Source of the DNA: Glandiceps talaboti
Lineage: Eukaryota; Hemichordata; Enteropneusta; Spengelidae
DNA length: 64,000 nucleotides
NCBI RefSeq assembly: GCF_964340395.1
Contig: NC_135569.1
Coordinates: 4,255,040 to 4,319,039, forward strand
Direction: 5' to 3'
Part shown: positions 53,801 through 63,176 of the stretch, piece by piece
How the letters are laid out: each line of letters opens with the position of its first letter
Position numbering within the stretch: position 1 is the stretch's first letter
The notes under the pieces: model-generated
Told to the model about the DNA's origin: nothing
Database searches by the model: none
Seen by the model: the letters and a program-made list of their open reading frames with translations, nothing else
Translations under genes and position numbers: made by a program

Positions 53801-56800
53801 ATTGCAGGTGATGGAAATCATGAAATGACTTTCCAGAACCCATAGTTTATGGACATGTCTCTATTTCCTGGAGTGTTGTTCCCCTTTAAAGAGAGCTACG
53901 ATCACCATTCAAATCTTTTTCAAAAGAGGTCAAAATATCAGCCCCACTCAAGTCAATTATCCCAGCGTAATACATTGAAATATTTCTCCAGTCACTTCTT
54001 ACCTTGTGCCCGACCACTGTCAAGTAATCCACACCTAGTTCCTGAGTGTCCACACATATTTTCCCTATAGCCTGTGCAGCATCAGTGTGCAGTAGAATTC
54101 TGGGTAATTCTGTTTTAGGGTCTCTGTTCAGCAATTTGACAGCTTTCATAATTTCTGTAATTGGCTGCAAAGAAATACAAAGTCAGTCCCTGCAGAGGAT
54201 ACATTTGTATACGAGTATTTCATCACAGTAATCTTTTCGGATGTCAAGTTTCATAGGAAACACAGATTCTGTAAGTTGATACTCAAATGTTTTACCCCAG
54301 TAAGATGAAAGGGTTATAATTATCTATATTACCTTAGTCTCAGTAAGTTGACAGGGTGTATATTTACTTGTATTACCAGTACTCCAGTATGTTGACAGAG
54401 TTTTGTTTACCTATATTACCCCAGTAAATTGACAGGGTGTATATTTTCTTGTATTACCTCAGTAATTAGTTGACAGGGTGTATATTTACCTATTACCCCA
54501 GTATACTGATAGGGTGTATATATTACTTGTGTTACCCAAGTAAGTTGACAGGGTGCATATTTACCTGTATTACCCCAGTCTCATTATTTGCCATCATTAT
54601 TGTTACAAGACATGTGTTAGGTCTTACAGCAGCAATGATGTCCTCAACTTCAACATGACCTGTAAGTTTGGAGGCTGGGATAAACGAGGCCTCTGAAATA
54701 AAAGAAGCATATACTGTGTATATAGTCATATCAAGGTGGTGTAAAATCATGGAATACATTGGGTTTCGTGTTCTGCCTGATGCAGTCAACGTGCTTAGAT
54801 CTGTCATTGTTTTAGTGTGTGTTTTTCTGGTCATAGAGAAACATAATCATCAGAATTATCAGTTACTACCAAACCAGAGTGATTAGTTTCAATTAGGCAG
54901 CACAACAACTTTTGTTACAAATTACACAAACAAACTACATGCACTGATAACATGCAAACACATGTTACATTTATGTCACTGTAAACACAAATAAACAGTG
55001 CTGTGTTTGGATCTTTCTTGTTTCATCCTACCGCAATGTTGATTTATGTTAACAGAGAGATAAAACGAATCATTTTACATGCTTGTGTGCTATCAATGTC
55101 TGTATTTTGTTGTATGTTATTTGTAACAAAAAATGTTGTGTGAGATGGAAAAAACACCATGCTGCCTAATTGTAACTCTATAGTCACTCTGGTTTAGTAG
55201 TGACATCGTGCTGCCTAATTGTAACTCTATAGTCACTCTGGTTTGGTAGTAACATTGTCCTGCCTAATTGTAACTCTAAAGTCACTCTGGTTTGGTAGTA
55301 ACATCGTGCTGCCTAATTGAAACTCTATAGTCACTCTGGTTGGTAGTAACATCTTGCTGCCTAATTGTAACTCTAGTCACTCTGGTTTAGTAGTAACATT
55401 GTGCTGCCTAATTGTAACTCTAGTCACTCTGGTTTAGTAGTAACATCTTGCTGCCTAATTGTAACTCTAGTCACTCTGGTTTAGTAGTAACATCGTGCTG
55501 CCTAATTGTAACTCTAGTCACTCTGGTTTAGTAGTAACATCTTGCTGCCTAATTGTAACTCTAGTCACTCTGGTTTAGTAGTAACATCGTGCTGCCTAAT
55601 TGTAACTCTAGTCACTCTGGTTTAGTAGTACATACCTTTAAAGCACATTTATACAGTGTATATCATGATCATAGCACTGTAAAATTATTACCCCTGACAC
55701 AGACCTATAGTGCCACAATGTCCTAATATAGGTTCCTCAACTCCCTGGGGCACATACAATCCATTGCAGTGTATGGCACACATTGGAGCCTTTACATAGT
55801 AATTTCTGTCCTACCAGTTTCCTAATTCTACAGACTTGAGCACAATCATGGTACAAAACTCTCCTATAAGGACTTTAGCAATTAAGAAATAAATGGCAGC
55901 TGCAAGCCTTGAAACCAAAGATTGTAGATTCCAAGGTGGCCACCCTGACTACATGTAAGACTGTAAGATAAACTTTGTAGGGGTGCCCCCTTAAAGTGGC
56001 CATATGGATGAGGATTGGGTATTTATTTTGGATTTTAAACAATTTTACCATGGCTTCCTACTTGACATGAAACAACATTGACCAAATCTGAGTATGTAAC
56101 TAAATACATTGGAAAAAAGCTACAAAATGTGTAAAAAGATTTTACACATTTATTAATCTTTTGCAATGTATTGAGTTACAAACACAGACTTTGTCTATGT
56201 TGTTTCAAGTAGGACGCCATGACAAAATTGTTTTAAAAATCAAAAATCAAAAATAAATACCCAATCCTTGTCCATATGCCCCCTTTAAGTATAGGCCTAT
56301 CCCTCTTACAAGACCAATGAGGGTGATAAGGCATGATTTATCTTAAAGTCCAAGGTTGACTTACTATATCAAGAATGAGAATATTCTTACCAATTTTTTC
56401 TTCATCTACAAAATTGTCAATCACTAGTTTGACTGAGTCATGTTCTAAGTTTGATGTTATTATGTGTGGTAGACATGGAGATCCGTGGCTCTGTGGAAAT
56501 GTATCATGGAAGTGCTTCATAGCTGTATGAATAACCAAGTTGTTGGCCTGTGAAGATAAAATGTCCCTCATTCATAAGCTGTCCTATCCTTGAGGAAAGT
56601 GAGACAGGCCTTGTTTAGGTCATGTGACAAATCCAGATTTAATTTTGCCTTTATTGTCATGATTAGTCTATTAAAGTGACCATATGGATGACAATTAGCT
56701 ATTTATTTGATATGTTTGTTGATTTAAATATTGAGGAAAAATTTCACTTCCTTAACGTATCTTACATGTTGTATAACTATATATGTGTATAATGCTTTTG

Positions 56801-57015
56801 AGAGAAGGAAAATTTTTGTTTGATAAATATCGCCATAGATATGTTCTTTGTACTTTTCCTCGATGTTCACATATTGTATGTAAGTTTATAGATGTTCTAT
56901 TTGTTTAATTTGTTTTGAAAAAAATGACTTATAAGTCCGAAGGGGCTGGGCAGATGTATATCTGTATACATATATTTATTGTAAATTATTGTAAATCTGC
57001 ATGTCACTATAATAA

Positions 57016-57104
<89 letters not shown>

Positions 57105-60100
57105 CACCACCACCACTACTACTACTACTATTTATTTTGGATATTTAATTGATAAAACAGCTCTACTACATTTTTATACTTTGAAATACAATTTGAAAGA
57201 ACGTATACCAATTATGCCTTTGTAACTCAATAAACTGCAAAACTTTGAAAGTGTGTAAAATGTTTGTTACTGTGCAAATAACTTTGCAGTTTTTTTTTGG
57301 CAATTTACTGTATATGAATGTGATGGCGCTGTCCGCATCAATTACAATATACAGCCGTAACACTGGGTATATGATATGTTAGTATATTATTACCTCTGTA
57401 CCTCCTGATGTAAATATGATATCTTGACTGACAGCATTGATCATTTCAGCTATACATGATCTAGCTTGGTCTATCACAGCCTTGGCTTTCTTCCCTAGAA
57501 AAATTAAAATATTCTTTAGAAAAAAATGTCAACAAAGTGTACATTTATTGATATGGTTAGGGGACTTTAAGAGTCAACCAATTACTTGCATGAAGTTAAC
57601 CATAAACTGTTTGGATTTTCACATGCATCACATAATGTGTTATGTATAGTTATACAACTTTTTGGCTCGTCTCTATTGTTCAAAGCATGCTCTCTTTTTC
57701 TGTTACCGTACACTTTTCACTTATTAATTATAAATTCAAGTTAATCGGACTGCTTTCAACAAAGAAAAAGGCCGCTACAAGTTAACTCAAACAAAGAAAG
57801 AGTCCACACCAAGTTAACCCAAAGAAAGAAAGAGTCCGCAGTTTAGTTATTCTCAACAATTGGGAATATATCAATGTTAACGAGGTAATACAAAAAGAAA
57901 CAATCTGACAGGTGTACACAACCAATGAAAACAAAGAAGCTCGAAACCAGGTGAAGTGCATTTAATTCCAGTCACAATGAAAATACAATACACAATTCAA
58001 AATGTAATTTGAATCTTCGTGTTCTCTTTGACTACATTTATTGTAACTGGTGACGATTCAACAATCGAATCCTTCGATGCAGTGTTACATTCAACAGTCT
58101 CACTGGAACTGCTTTCAGAAAGACGTAGGGTAGATCCTACCTGCACTTCTTTCCATACAGTAACACCCCATCGTGTCGCCTTGCGAGTGGCTGGTGGAAC
58201 ACGTGTTTTCTGGTATTCCTCCACTTTGGTGTTGTCAACCGGAGGTAGAAACCGAAATTCTTTTTGTATGTCAGTTAACTTAAAATCTTCAGCATCATCT
58301 ACGTCGACCTGGGATAGAAAATATTCCCTATTCCAATTGACTACAGACTTTTGGAGCGACATAATACGAGACGGGGGAACGAACACTTCGACGACGGTTC
58401 GACTGTGGTGTCTGACTAGGAGACACAATGCTGCCACACCCGAATACACACGTGTGTCTAATTATAATACTACCACCTGTTAAACTAAAATGTTCTATTT
58501 TTGATTGGCTAAACTCAGTGTTCTCAATTCAAGCAAATGACAACGTGTTGTAAAACAGTCCCATCAATTGTAATTTACATAACGTGCTGCTGCGTTCATT
58601 GCCAGGGAGGAAGTCGCTTGAAAACTACAAAACTCGCCAAATTCGCAGTATAACTTCGTTATAGTACGTGTCCTCGGACATTTACTGTTTTTATTCGGAC
58701 AGTTTTGGTTAACCCATCAGTTATTTTGTCCTCGGCTGCGCCTCGGACAAAATAACAGACGGGTTAACCAAAACTGTCCGAATAAAAACAGTAAATGTCC
58801 TCTGACACGTACTATAACTATCAGATAACCCCTTACCTGCTTCATGTGAGCTGCTAGGAATTCCCGATACATCACATACTGCGTTATGTGTACACCCCTT
58901 ACCTGCTTCATGTGAGCTGCTTGGATTTCTCCATGCATCATGTAATGTGTCAAGTACAGACAACCCCTTACCTGCATCATGCAAGCTGCTAGAATTTCCC
59001 CATGCATCATGTAATGTGTTATATATCGACAACCCCTTACCTGTATCATGTGAGCTGTGAGGATTTCCCCATGCATCACATAATGTGTTATGTACAGACA
59101 ACTCCTTACCTGCATCATGTGAGCTGTTAGGATTTCCCCATGCATCATGTAATGTGTCAAGTACAGAAAACCCCTTACCTGCATCATGTGAGCTGTTAGG
59201 ATTTCTCCATCCATCACGTAATGTGTCAAGTAGAGACAACACCTTACCTGCATCATGTGAGCTGCTAGGATTTCCCCATGCATCACATAATGTGTACAAC
59301 CCCTTACCTGCATCATGTGAGCTGTTAGGATTTCTCCATGCATCATGTAATGTGTCAAGTACAGCCAACCCCTTACCTGCATCATGTGAGCTGTTAGGAT
59401 TTCTCCATCTATCATGTAATGTGTCAAGTACAGACAACCCCTTACCTGCATCATGTGAGCTGCTAGGATTTCCCCATGCATCGCGTAAAGCATCGTGTAT
59501 GGCAGATAGTACTTCATCCTCCAATGGAGTTGTTGCATTATAATCTAAATATATACTGGAGAGATGAAATAACAAACAACAAGATTTGAAAAAACTTGTA
59601 AATCTTAGAACTGCATCATAGAGGGATGAAACATCTCATCTTTTACACAAACACTTCCTTTATTAGAACTCTTGCAACAATAGAGCCACTTAGTGAAATT
59701 GGTTTTTTTGGTGTGGTTTTTTTTTTTCTTTTCTTTTCTTTTCTTGATGTAGGGCAAATTTTAAATGGTATGTATTGATAGATCTAAATTTGCTTTATGG
59801 GAGGATGCCAGCCAGGTTATTGACCCCTTCCAAATCAAAATCTGAAGCTAAAAAGAATATTTTAAGTACCTTCAAAACCAGTTTTAAAGGAGGAACGACA
59901 ACCAAGGAAATACAGACATTTTCATAAACTATGGGTTCTGGAGAGTCATTTCATGATTTTACATCACCTACAATTATTTTGCAATTTCAGAGAAACATCA
60001 AGTTGATCTTGTGCCTTTAGAGGAAGAAAAGTCTAGTTCCTGACGACCATATTCTGATTTTACACTACGATAACATAGCGTAAAATCGGAATATGGTCGT

Positions 60101-60180
60101 CAGGAACTAGACTAGGAATAGCAGGACTCTACCATCTGTGAATAAAACTCAGCTTACCTTTTCTTGTTGACTTTATCCAT
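47032..60180 (-). CDS. SCLY: Selenocysteine lyase, complete, 12 exons
   Basis: PLP enzyme that converts selenocysteine to alanine and selenide, recycling selenium in the cytosol. Exons: 60180-60158, 59555-59446, 57494-57394, 56547-56391, 54692-54565, 54164-54003, 53159-53053, 52124-52088, 51453-51370, 50344-50245, 48087-48012 and 47182-47032. All phases agree, giving 411 residues, slightly shorter than vertebrate SCLY. Motifs: [15 protein letters not shown] near the N-terminus, [32 protein letters not shown], the PLP lysine VGHK at about residue 227, [15 protein letters not shown], and catalytic Cys about 355 in [10 protein letters not shown]. The SVGAACHSD wording separates it from the iron-sulfur desulfurase NFS1. 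Exon 1 encodes only MDKVNKK plus two bases. Exons 2 and 5 are followed by tandem arrays of their own donor junctions. The introns contain at least eight mobile-element insertions. Confidence 0.95.
48243..48679. mobile_element. Inverted-repeat element in SCLY intron
   Basis: GTAAAATGATGTAGGCTTGG..TGTTTCACT at the left is inverse to AGTGAAACACCAAACCTACA..CATTTTAGC at the right. The right arm is present twice in tandem (near 48605 and 48649). Confidence 0.65.
48960..49272 (+). mobile_element. LINE 3'-end fragment
   Basis: A plus-strand frame reads [15 protein letters not shown] and later [16 protein letters not shown], the familiar end of LINE reverse transcriptases (WN-LP and KTHLF motifs). 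The tail ends CTTTTGATTGATTGATTA at about 49255-49272. Strongly truncated. It lies in an SCLY intron, antisense to the gene. Confidence 0.65.
49491..50041. mobile_element. Mutator-like foldback MITE with 9-bp target duplication
   Basis: AATTTGTGA occurs directly at 49482-49490 and 50042-50050. The inverted arms of about 120 bases run from AAGTATAAAGTTGGTGTCAG inward, including AGCGTCAGATAGCCTCAGAT and CAATCAAACCTGAAATA. Long arms with 9-bp duplications are typical of Mutator-like elements. No transposase is present. Confidence 0.82.
50777..51343. repeat. (GTCT)n then (ATGT)n microsatellite
   Basis: GTCT-type repeats with interruptions to about 51195, perfect ATGT to 51300, and GTCT again to 51343. 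It ends about 27 bases from the SCLY exon 9 donor at 51370. Confidence 0.95.
51638..51920 (-). mobile_element. SINE with tRNA-Ser/Leu-like head
   Basis: On the minus strand the head reads GGTGGCCGAGTGGTTAAACC (A box) and GTCGGGGTTCGAACCCC (B box), a well-preserved tRNA-derived Pol III promoter. The core GCAGGTTTTCCCCGGGTAC matches the SINE at 21395-21715, and a TTATTATTGTTATTATTATT tail follows. It is inserted in an SCLY intron in the gene's orientation. Confidence 0.82.
52268..52501. mobile_element. MITE family 2, right part
   Basis: CAACTTGATGTTTCTTTGAA, TGACTCTCCAGAACTCATAG and TCTGGAGTGTTGTTCCCCTT-TA match the outer arm of family 2 in reverse. The left terminal repeat is missing. Confidence 0.75.
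52643..52984. mobile_element. MITE, family 4
   Basis: TTAGACCAAAAAAATAATTGTGT..CCGGTTACCC at the left is imperfectly inverse to GGAACCACACAATTTG..TTTATTTGACCTTA at the right. The interior matches the fragment at 34640-34830. SCLY intron 7. Confidence 0.7.
53325..53503. mobile_element. Foldback element (179 bp)
   Basis: The arms AACCCCATGGTCTCACAATG and CATTGTGAGGCCGTGGGGTT are inverse, and GGCATACAGAAGTTATT has an inverse partner AATAACTTCTGTATGCC. The middle carries the inverse pair GTATTTTCAC / GTGAAAATAC. Confidence 0.72.
53725..53889. mobile_element. MITE family 2, right part
   Basis: CAAGATCAACTTGATGTTTC, TGACTTTCCAGAACCCATAG and TTCCTGGAGTGTTGTTCCCC-TTTA. Same half as at 52268-52501. 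SCLY intron 6. Confidence 0.75.
54318..54590 (-). repeat. Tandem array of SCLY exon 5 donor junction (37-43 bp unit, about 7 copies)
   Basis: On the minus strand, the real exon end GACTGGGGTAATACAG|GTAAATATGCACCCTGTCAA is followed by six diverged copies. Donor-equivalent positions are 54565 (used), 54527, 54490, 54448, 54411, 54368 and about 54324. Copies at 54527, 54490, 54411 and 54368 keep a GT, while 54448 and 54324 have lost it. The extension frame from the true donor hits a stop quickly, so read-through would truncate the enzyme. Confidence 0.85.
54862..55631. repeat. Inverted-repeat element whose right end expanded into a tandem array
   Basis: GTTACTACCAAACCAGAGTG..AATTAGGCAGCAC at 54864-54903 is inverse to the segment GTGCTGCCTAATTG..ACTCTGGTTTAGTAGTAAC. 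That segment is repeated about ten times at 47-50 bp intervals from 55161 to 55631. Between the ends is a typical 250-base non-coding MITE interior with further inverse match (TTTGTTACAAATTACACA / TTGTAACAAAAAATGTTGTG). Confidence 0.82.
55992..56287. mobile_element. MITE, family 1
   Basis: TA-AAGTGGCCATATGGATGA at the left, GTCCATATGCCCCCTT-TA at the right, with interior arms TTTATTTTGGATTTTAAACA and CTACTTGACATGAAACAACA. Matches 4264-4620. SCLY intron 4. Confidence 0.85.
56672..57300 (+). mobile_element. Family 1 MITE interrupted by a retroposon
   Basis: The MITE end TAAAGTGACCATATGGATGA starts at 56672, and its continuation (TTTATTTTGGATATTTAATT, AACTCAATAAACTGCAAAAC) resumes at 57131. The intervening 56709-57127 is bounded by direct repeats CTATTTATTT (56699-56708 and 57128-57137) and ends in an AATAAA(CTA)n tail. 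This is a target-site duplication around a poly-triplet-tailed retroposon. A relative of its 3' end (GGGCTGAGTG, CACTATAATAAACTACTACT) lies near 46390-46468. Confidence 0.75.
57012..57130. repeat. Compound trinucleotide repeat (ACT)n(GCT)n(ACT)n(CAC)n
   Basis: About 118 bases of triplets. It appears to have grown from the CTA tail of the retroposon at 56709-57127. Confidence 0.95.
57997..58362 (-). CDS. Intronless ORF, possibly from a Crypton/KIAA1958-like transposon
   Basis: A 121-codon frame begins at the ATG at 58362 ([15 protein letters not shown]) and lies inside SCLY intron 2, same strand. The phrase [30 protein letters not shown] resembles the N-terminal segment (N-K-x-T-...-T-K/R-W-x-V-x-V/W-x-E) found in Crypton-derived and KIAA1958-like proteins. 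The Ser-rich C-terminus has no motif I know. The plus strand is also open here, and no recombinase domain follows. It may be a captured or decayed fragment; coding status is uncertain. Confidence 0.35.
   Translation of the reverse strand: MSLQKSVVNWNREYFLSQVDVDDAEDFKLTDIQKEFRFLPPVDNTKVEEYQKTRVPPATRKATRWGVTVWKEVQVGSTLRLSESSSSETVECNTASKDSIVESSPVTINVVKENTKIQITF
58659..58818. repeat. Near-perfect 160-bp hairpin
   Basis: Arms of about 75 bases begin GTTATAGTACGTGTCCTCGG and end TGACACGTACTATAAC. The loop is CTCGGCTGCGCCTCGG. Only a few mismatches. It sits 12 bases beyond the last unit of the SCLY exon 2 donor array. Confidence 0.9.
58828..59495 (-). repeat. Tandem array of SCLY exon 2 donor junction (69-bp unit, ten copies)
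   Basis: On the minus strand, GGAAATCCTAGCAGCTCACA..TGATGCAG|GTAAGG and about 20 intron bases repeat ten times. The plus-strand motif CCTTACCTG(C/T) starts at 58831, 58897, 58966, 59035, 59104, 59173, 59242, 59302, 59371 and 59440. Spacings are 66, 69, 69, 69, 69, 69, 69, 60 and 69, all multiples of three. Each copy keeps the complete donor G|GTAAGG. The SCLY frame runs open through the whole array (repeat phrase [20 protein letters not shown]) and beyond. Confidence 0.95.
59885..60029. mobile_element. MITE family 2, left part
   Basis: TAAAGGAGGAACGACAACCA, ACTATGGGTTCTGGAGAGTC, and CATCAAGTTGATCTTGTGCC. The right half is replaced by the hairpin at 60030. SCLY intron 1. Confidence 0.75.
60030..60113. 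repeat. 84-bp near-perfect hairpin
   Basis: AGTCTAGTTCCTGACGACCA and its inverse TGGTCGTCAGGAACTAGACT close a stem of about 36 bases with a short loop. It lies inside or at the broken edge of the family 2 MITE. Confidence 0.88.
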
Positions 60181-60183
60181 ATT

Positions 60184-60600
60184 ATGTCCTTCCCAAGCCT
60201 TCCTTTAGTATTATGTTCTTTTCACCAATGCTCTATTTACACACACTGTTTTTATGGTTTGAAGTTCCACTGGATGTCTACTATCTTTGCTTTTAATTAT
60301 AAACACTTTTGTATAATTCAGAGTTTCTTGACTCTAGCTGACAATCTTTATGAATACCTGGATAAATTAAAACCATGGAGAAGAAACAACAAAAAACAAA
60401 GAGTGAATGATATTAAGAAAGAAATGACAATTGCTGAGACTCAGGTTTATTCTTTGAATTCATATATTCTTGCAGAATTAACAGTCATCAGTAAATTATG
60501 TTGGCTTTGTCGACCAATGTTGGTTGGATGCAGGTGCCTATGTAAAAGATGGGTGTGTAAATTGTTCGATAATCAAAACTTATATGGTAAGGTAAGATAA
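60184..60600 (+). CDS. Unrecognised ORF or exon divergent from SCLY
   Basis: A plus-strand frame of 138 codons starts 4 bases from the SCLY ATG on the other strand. The second half looks coding, with charged, non-repetitive sequence: DNLYEYLDKLKPWRRNN, then KKEMTIAETQVYSLNSYI and a Cys-rich CWLCRPMLVGCRCLCKRW. It may be an exon rather than a whole gene. A plausible acceptor ATAATTCAG lies at about 60322 and a strong donor (GGTAAG|GTAAGA) just before the stop at 60598. I know no family for it, and no upstream or downstream exon was found. Confidence 0.35.
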   Translation: MSFPSLPLVLCSFHQCSIYTHCFYGLKFHWMSTIFAFNYKHFCIIQSFLTLADNLYEYLDKLKPWRRNNKKQRVNDIKKEMTIAETQVYSLNSYILAELTVISKLCWLCRPMLVGCRCLCKRWVCKLFDNQNLYGKVR

Positions 60601-60731
60601 TGGTGATGATGGTGGTGGTAGTGGTGGTGGTGGTAGTAGTAGTGTTGGTGTTGTTGATGATGGTGGTGGTGGTGATGATGATGATGATTGATGATGATGA
60701 TTGATGATTGATGATGATGATGATTGATGAT

Positions 60732-60776
<45 letters not shown>

Positions 60777-60799
60777 CTGATGATGATGATGATGATGAT

Positions 60800-60861
<62 letters not shown>

Positions 60862-60869
60862 ATGATGAT

Positions 60870-60961
<92 letters not shown>

Positions 60962-61008
60962 ATGATGATATGATGACTGATGATGACTGATGATGACTGA
61001 TGATGATG
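60600..61008. repeat. (GAT)n trinucleotide tract
   Basis: About 400 bases of GAT/GGT triplets with occasional TGATT and TATGATG interruptions. Poly-His and poly-Ser frames on the minus strand are repeat products. Confidence 0.95.
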
Positions 61009-61276
61009 AGAGCCGATTCTGGCATTGTCCCTAAAACACCGCGGAGGGAAGGGACATCTAATTTAATCGAGACCCGTCTTCCTCCGTCTGAAAGCAGCAC
61101 TACACACAGGTACTCGAATCAATGTGTAGAAAAAAAATGTATTGTATATAAATAAGACTTATTTACATACATATTTTTTTTTTAAATCATACACATTGAT
61201 TCGAGTGCCTGTGGCGCTACACATACCAATGCAAGGTTTCCTAATACTAGTAGTACTTGACTGTGTCATGTTGTAC

Positions 61277-61278
<2 letters not shown>

Positions 61279-61343
<65 letters not shown>
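61279..61343. repeat. (GT)n microsatellite
   Basis: About 32 GT units. Confidence 0.95.
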
Positions 61344-61345
<2 letters not shown>

Positions 61346-63176
61346 ATGTGTGTGTCAATTCGATTAATTAACGGTTCATACAATGTTACATAACCACATA
61401 AAGACTTCGCCCTCCCGAGGCCGAACACTTCACTCCGTTGTAGAGTACAGCGGTTTATATGTACTTGTACAAGCAGTTTACCAATCGTGTTTATATGTGA
61501 CCATGGATCTCAATAACGTGCCGTGACCATGGATGTATTAGGAGTTGCTGTGACTAAACGTTTCCGTACCATAAATGCTTACTATGTACACTATAGTATA
61601 ATATATGTGGGGGATACGTGGACTGAAGTCACCCATATATCAGTCAGCCTGGGTCACTTGTATTTCGTTGTAGCACTTGTGCGCAAGGATCGCTTCTGTG
61701 GTATGACTTAAACAAATTGAAATCTTGTTTCAATACAAAATAAAGTTCTGTAATATGAATATACCTGAAATTCTGCGTCAAAGTAGGGTTCGACATATAA
61801 ACAACAGCATGCTTCCGAGAATTCCACCAGCTGGTGTGTATATATAGCGCCCTCATCGTCCATATCAATAGTACTAAACTTTAATACAGCTTGGGATACA
61901 TATCGTTTTCTCTAAAATGTTGTTTATAAATTACAGTCGATCTAAAATTTCTCCATTCTGTCCCCTCTAAACATTGATAGCAACTAACTGCGGGTGCTTA
62001 TTTCAAAGTTTCTATGCGTTAACAGTCAACCAGGCAGCGGTTGTAAATTTATTTGTCCGAACAGCACTCCTAGTGGCCAAACTGTACAATCTTTTGTTTT
62101 TCTGCGATGTGACCGTCGATATATCGGACGTGGTGGGGGATTTTGAAAAGGTACGTAAGCCCGTGATTTTAAGTTCGCCACCTTATTTGGACCAGTTGTT
62201 TTTGGAGTCAAAGTTTTGCCCAGGCCCATGGGGAAGGGGAGGGGAGGGGAGGGGAGGGGGGAAGAAGAGAAGAGAAGATTTAGAGACGGGCTGAGATTGG
62301 GCTAGCAGCTGTCGAGCGAGGAAATAGAGAACAGATTTTATGCGCAAAGTTTCAAAACACGACGTTTTCTACAAAACATACTTTTTATTGTTTAATATCA
62401 TCACAGTCTCTTCCACTATGCATACTGTTACTTGGTATTAAAAATAGCTTATAGAATTACAGCTCACTCTTAACCCTAGCGCTACCATGACAACAGGTCA
62501 TCGACCCTGCACGAAAGATCACGAAAAAGATCTAAAAACGTTTTCTTTTAAATGATAGACTCTAAACGATCATAGACCGAGAATTCTACCCAATAATACG
62601 TTTGCGTTTATTGGGTCCAGTGCAGTTTTATAATGACCAAATATGGTACAGTAATGTCCAAATATGGTATATTTGTGATGACATCAGGACACTACTTATA
62701 CATTGTTTACATCAATCTAACAGTTGAGGGTTTGCATGAACAACTTTGAGTTCGGGATTACTCATTTAGCCAGACGGGGTTACGAATGATTCGATACAAC
62801 GCTGGCATTCAGACTACACATAGCATAGACAAAACTCTTTACAACATCCCCAGGAATAATTAGTGTTAAATACACTGACTGTAATTTGTGGAAATTGTAG
62901 CCCTACTTGACAGAATATGTATATTCATCATGCCTTATACGGGAATTTAAAAACAAAACACCTCTTAACTTTCGATGTTTCGCACACCAACAGAAATTGA
63001 TAAAATAAAATTGGTCCATGTTTCTCCATGTCATAGTATGTACTTGTGCTAGCGCCACAAATGTCAAATCAAGCCTCGTCGACAACCTTTTCATTCAATT
63101 TTGTCTTCCGTAAATATTTAGAGTTTGGGTTAATTTGTGTTTGGATAAAAAGAGCCTTCAGCAACAGATATCCACA
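61344..63176. other. Spacer and 3' flank of the SLC7 gene; no genes supported
   Basis: A G-rich GGGGA tract lies at 62233-62260. AACAGCACTCCTAGTGGCCAAACTG..CAATCTTTTG at 62060-62100 also occurs near 21962-22000, so it is a dispersed repeat. On the minus strand AATAAA near 62384-62389 could be the SLC7 polyadenylation signal. Confidence 0.4.

Noticed and set aside
58717-59538. Second long open frame (273 codons, [18 protein letters not shown] repeats) across the SCLY array
   Set aside because: It is an out-of-frame reading of the same 69-bp units; the SCLY-homologous frame is the one containing [11 protein letters not shown].
60573-61100. Poly-His/poly-Ser frame of 175 codons
   Set aside because: It is a translation of the (GAT)n tract and would change with any slippage; no splice or start context.
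61744-61867. Possible first exon (MDDEGAIYTHQLVEF...) on the minus strand after a TATATATA
   Set aside because: It ends at a GT after CAG but in phase 0, which does not fit SCLY exon 2. The 23-nt exon at 60180-60158 fits phase and sequence better, and no other partner exon was found.
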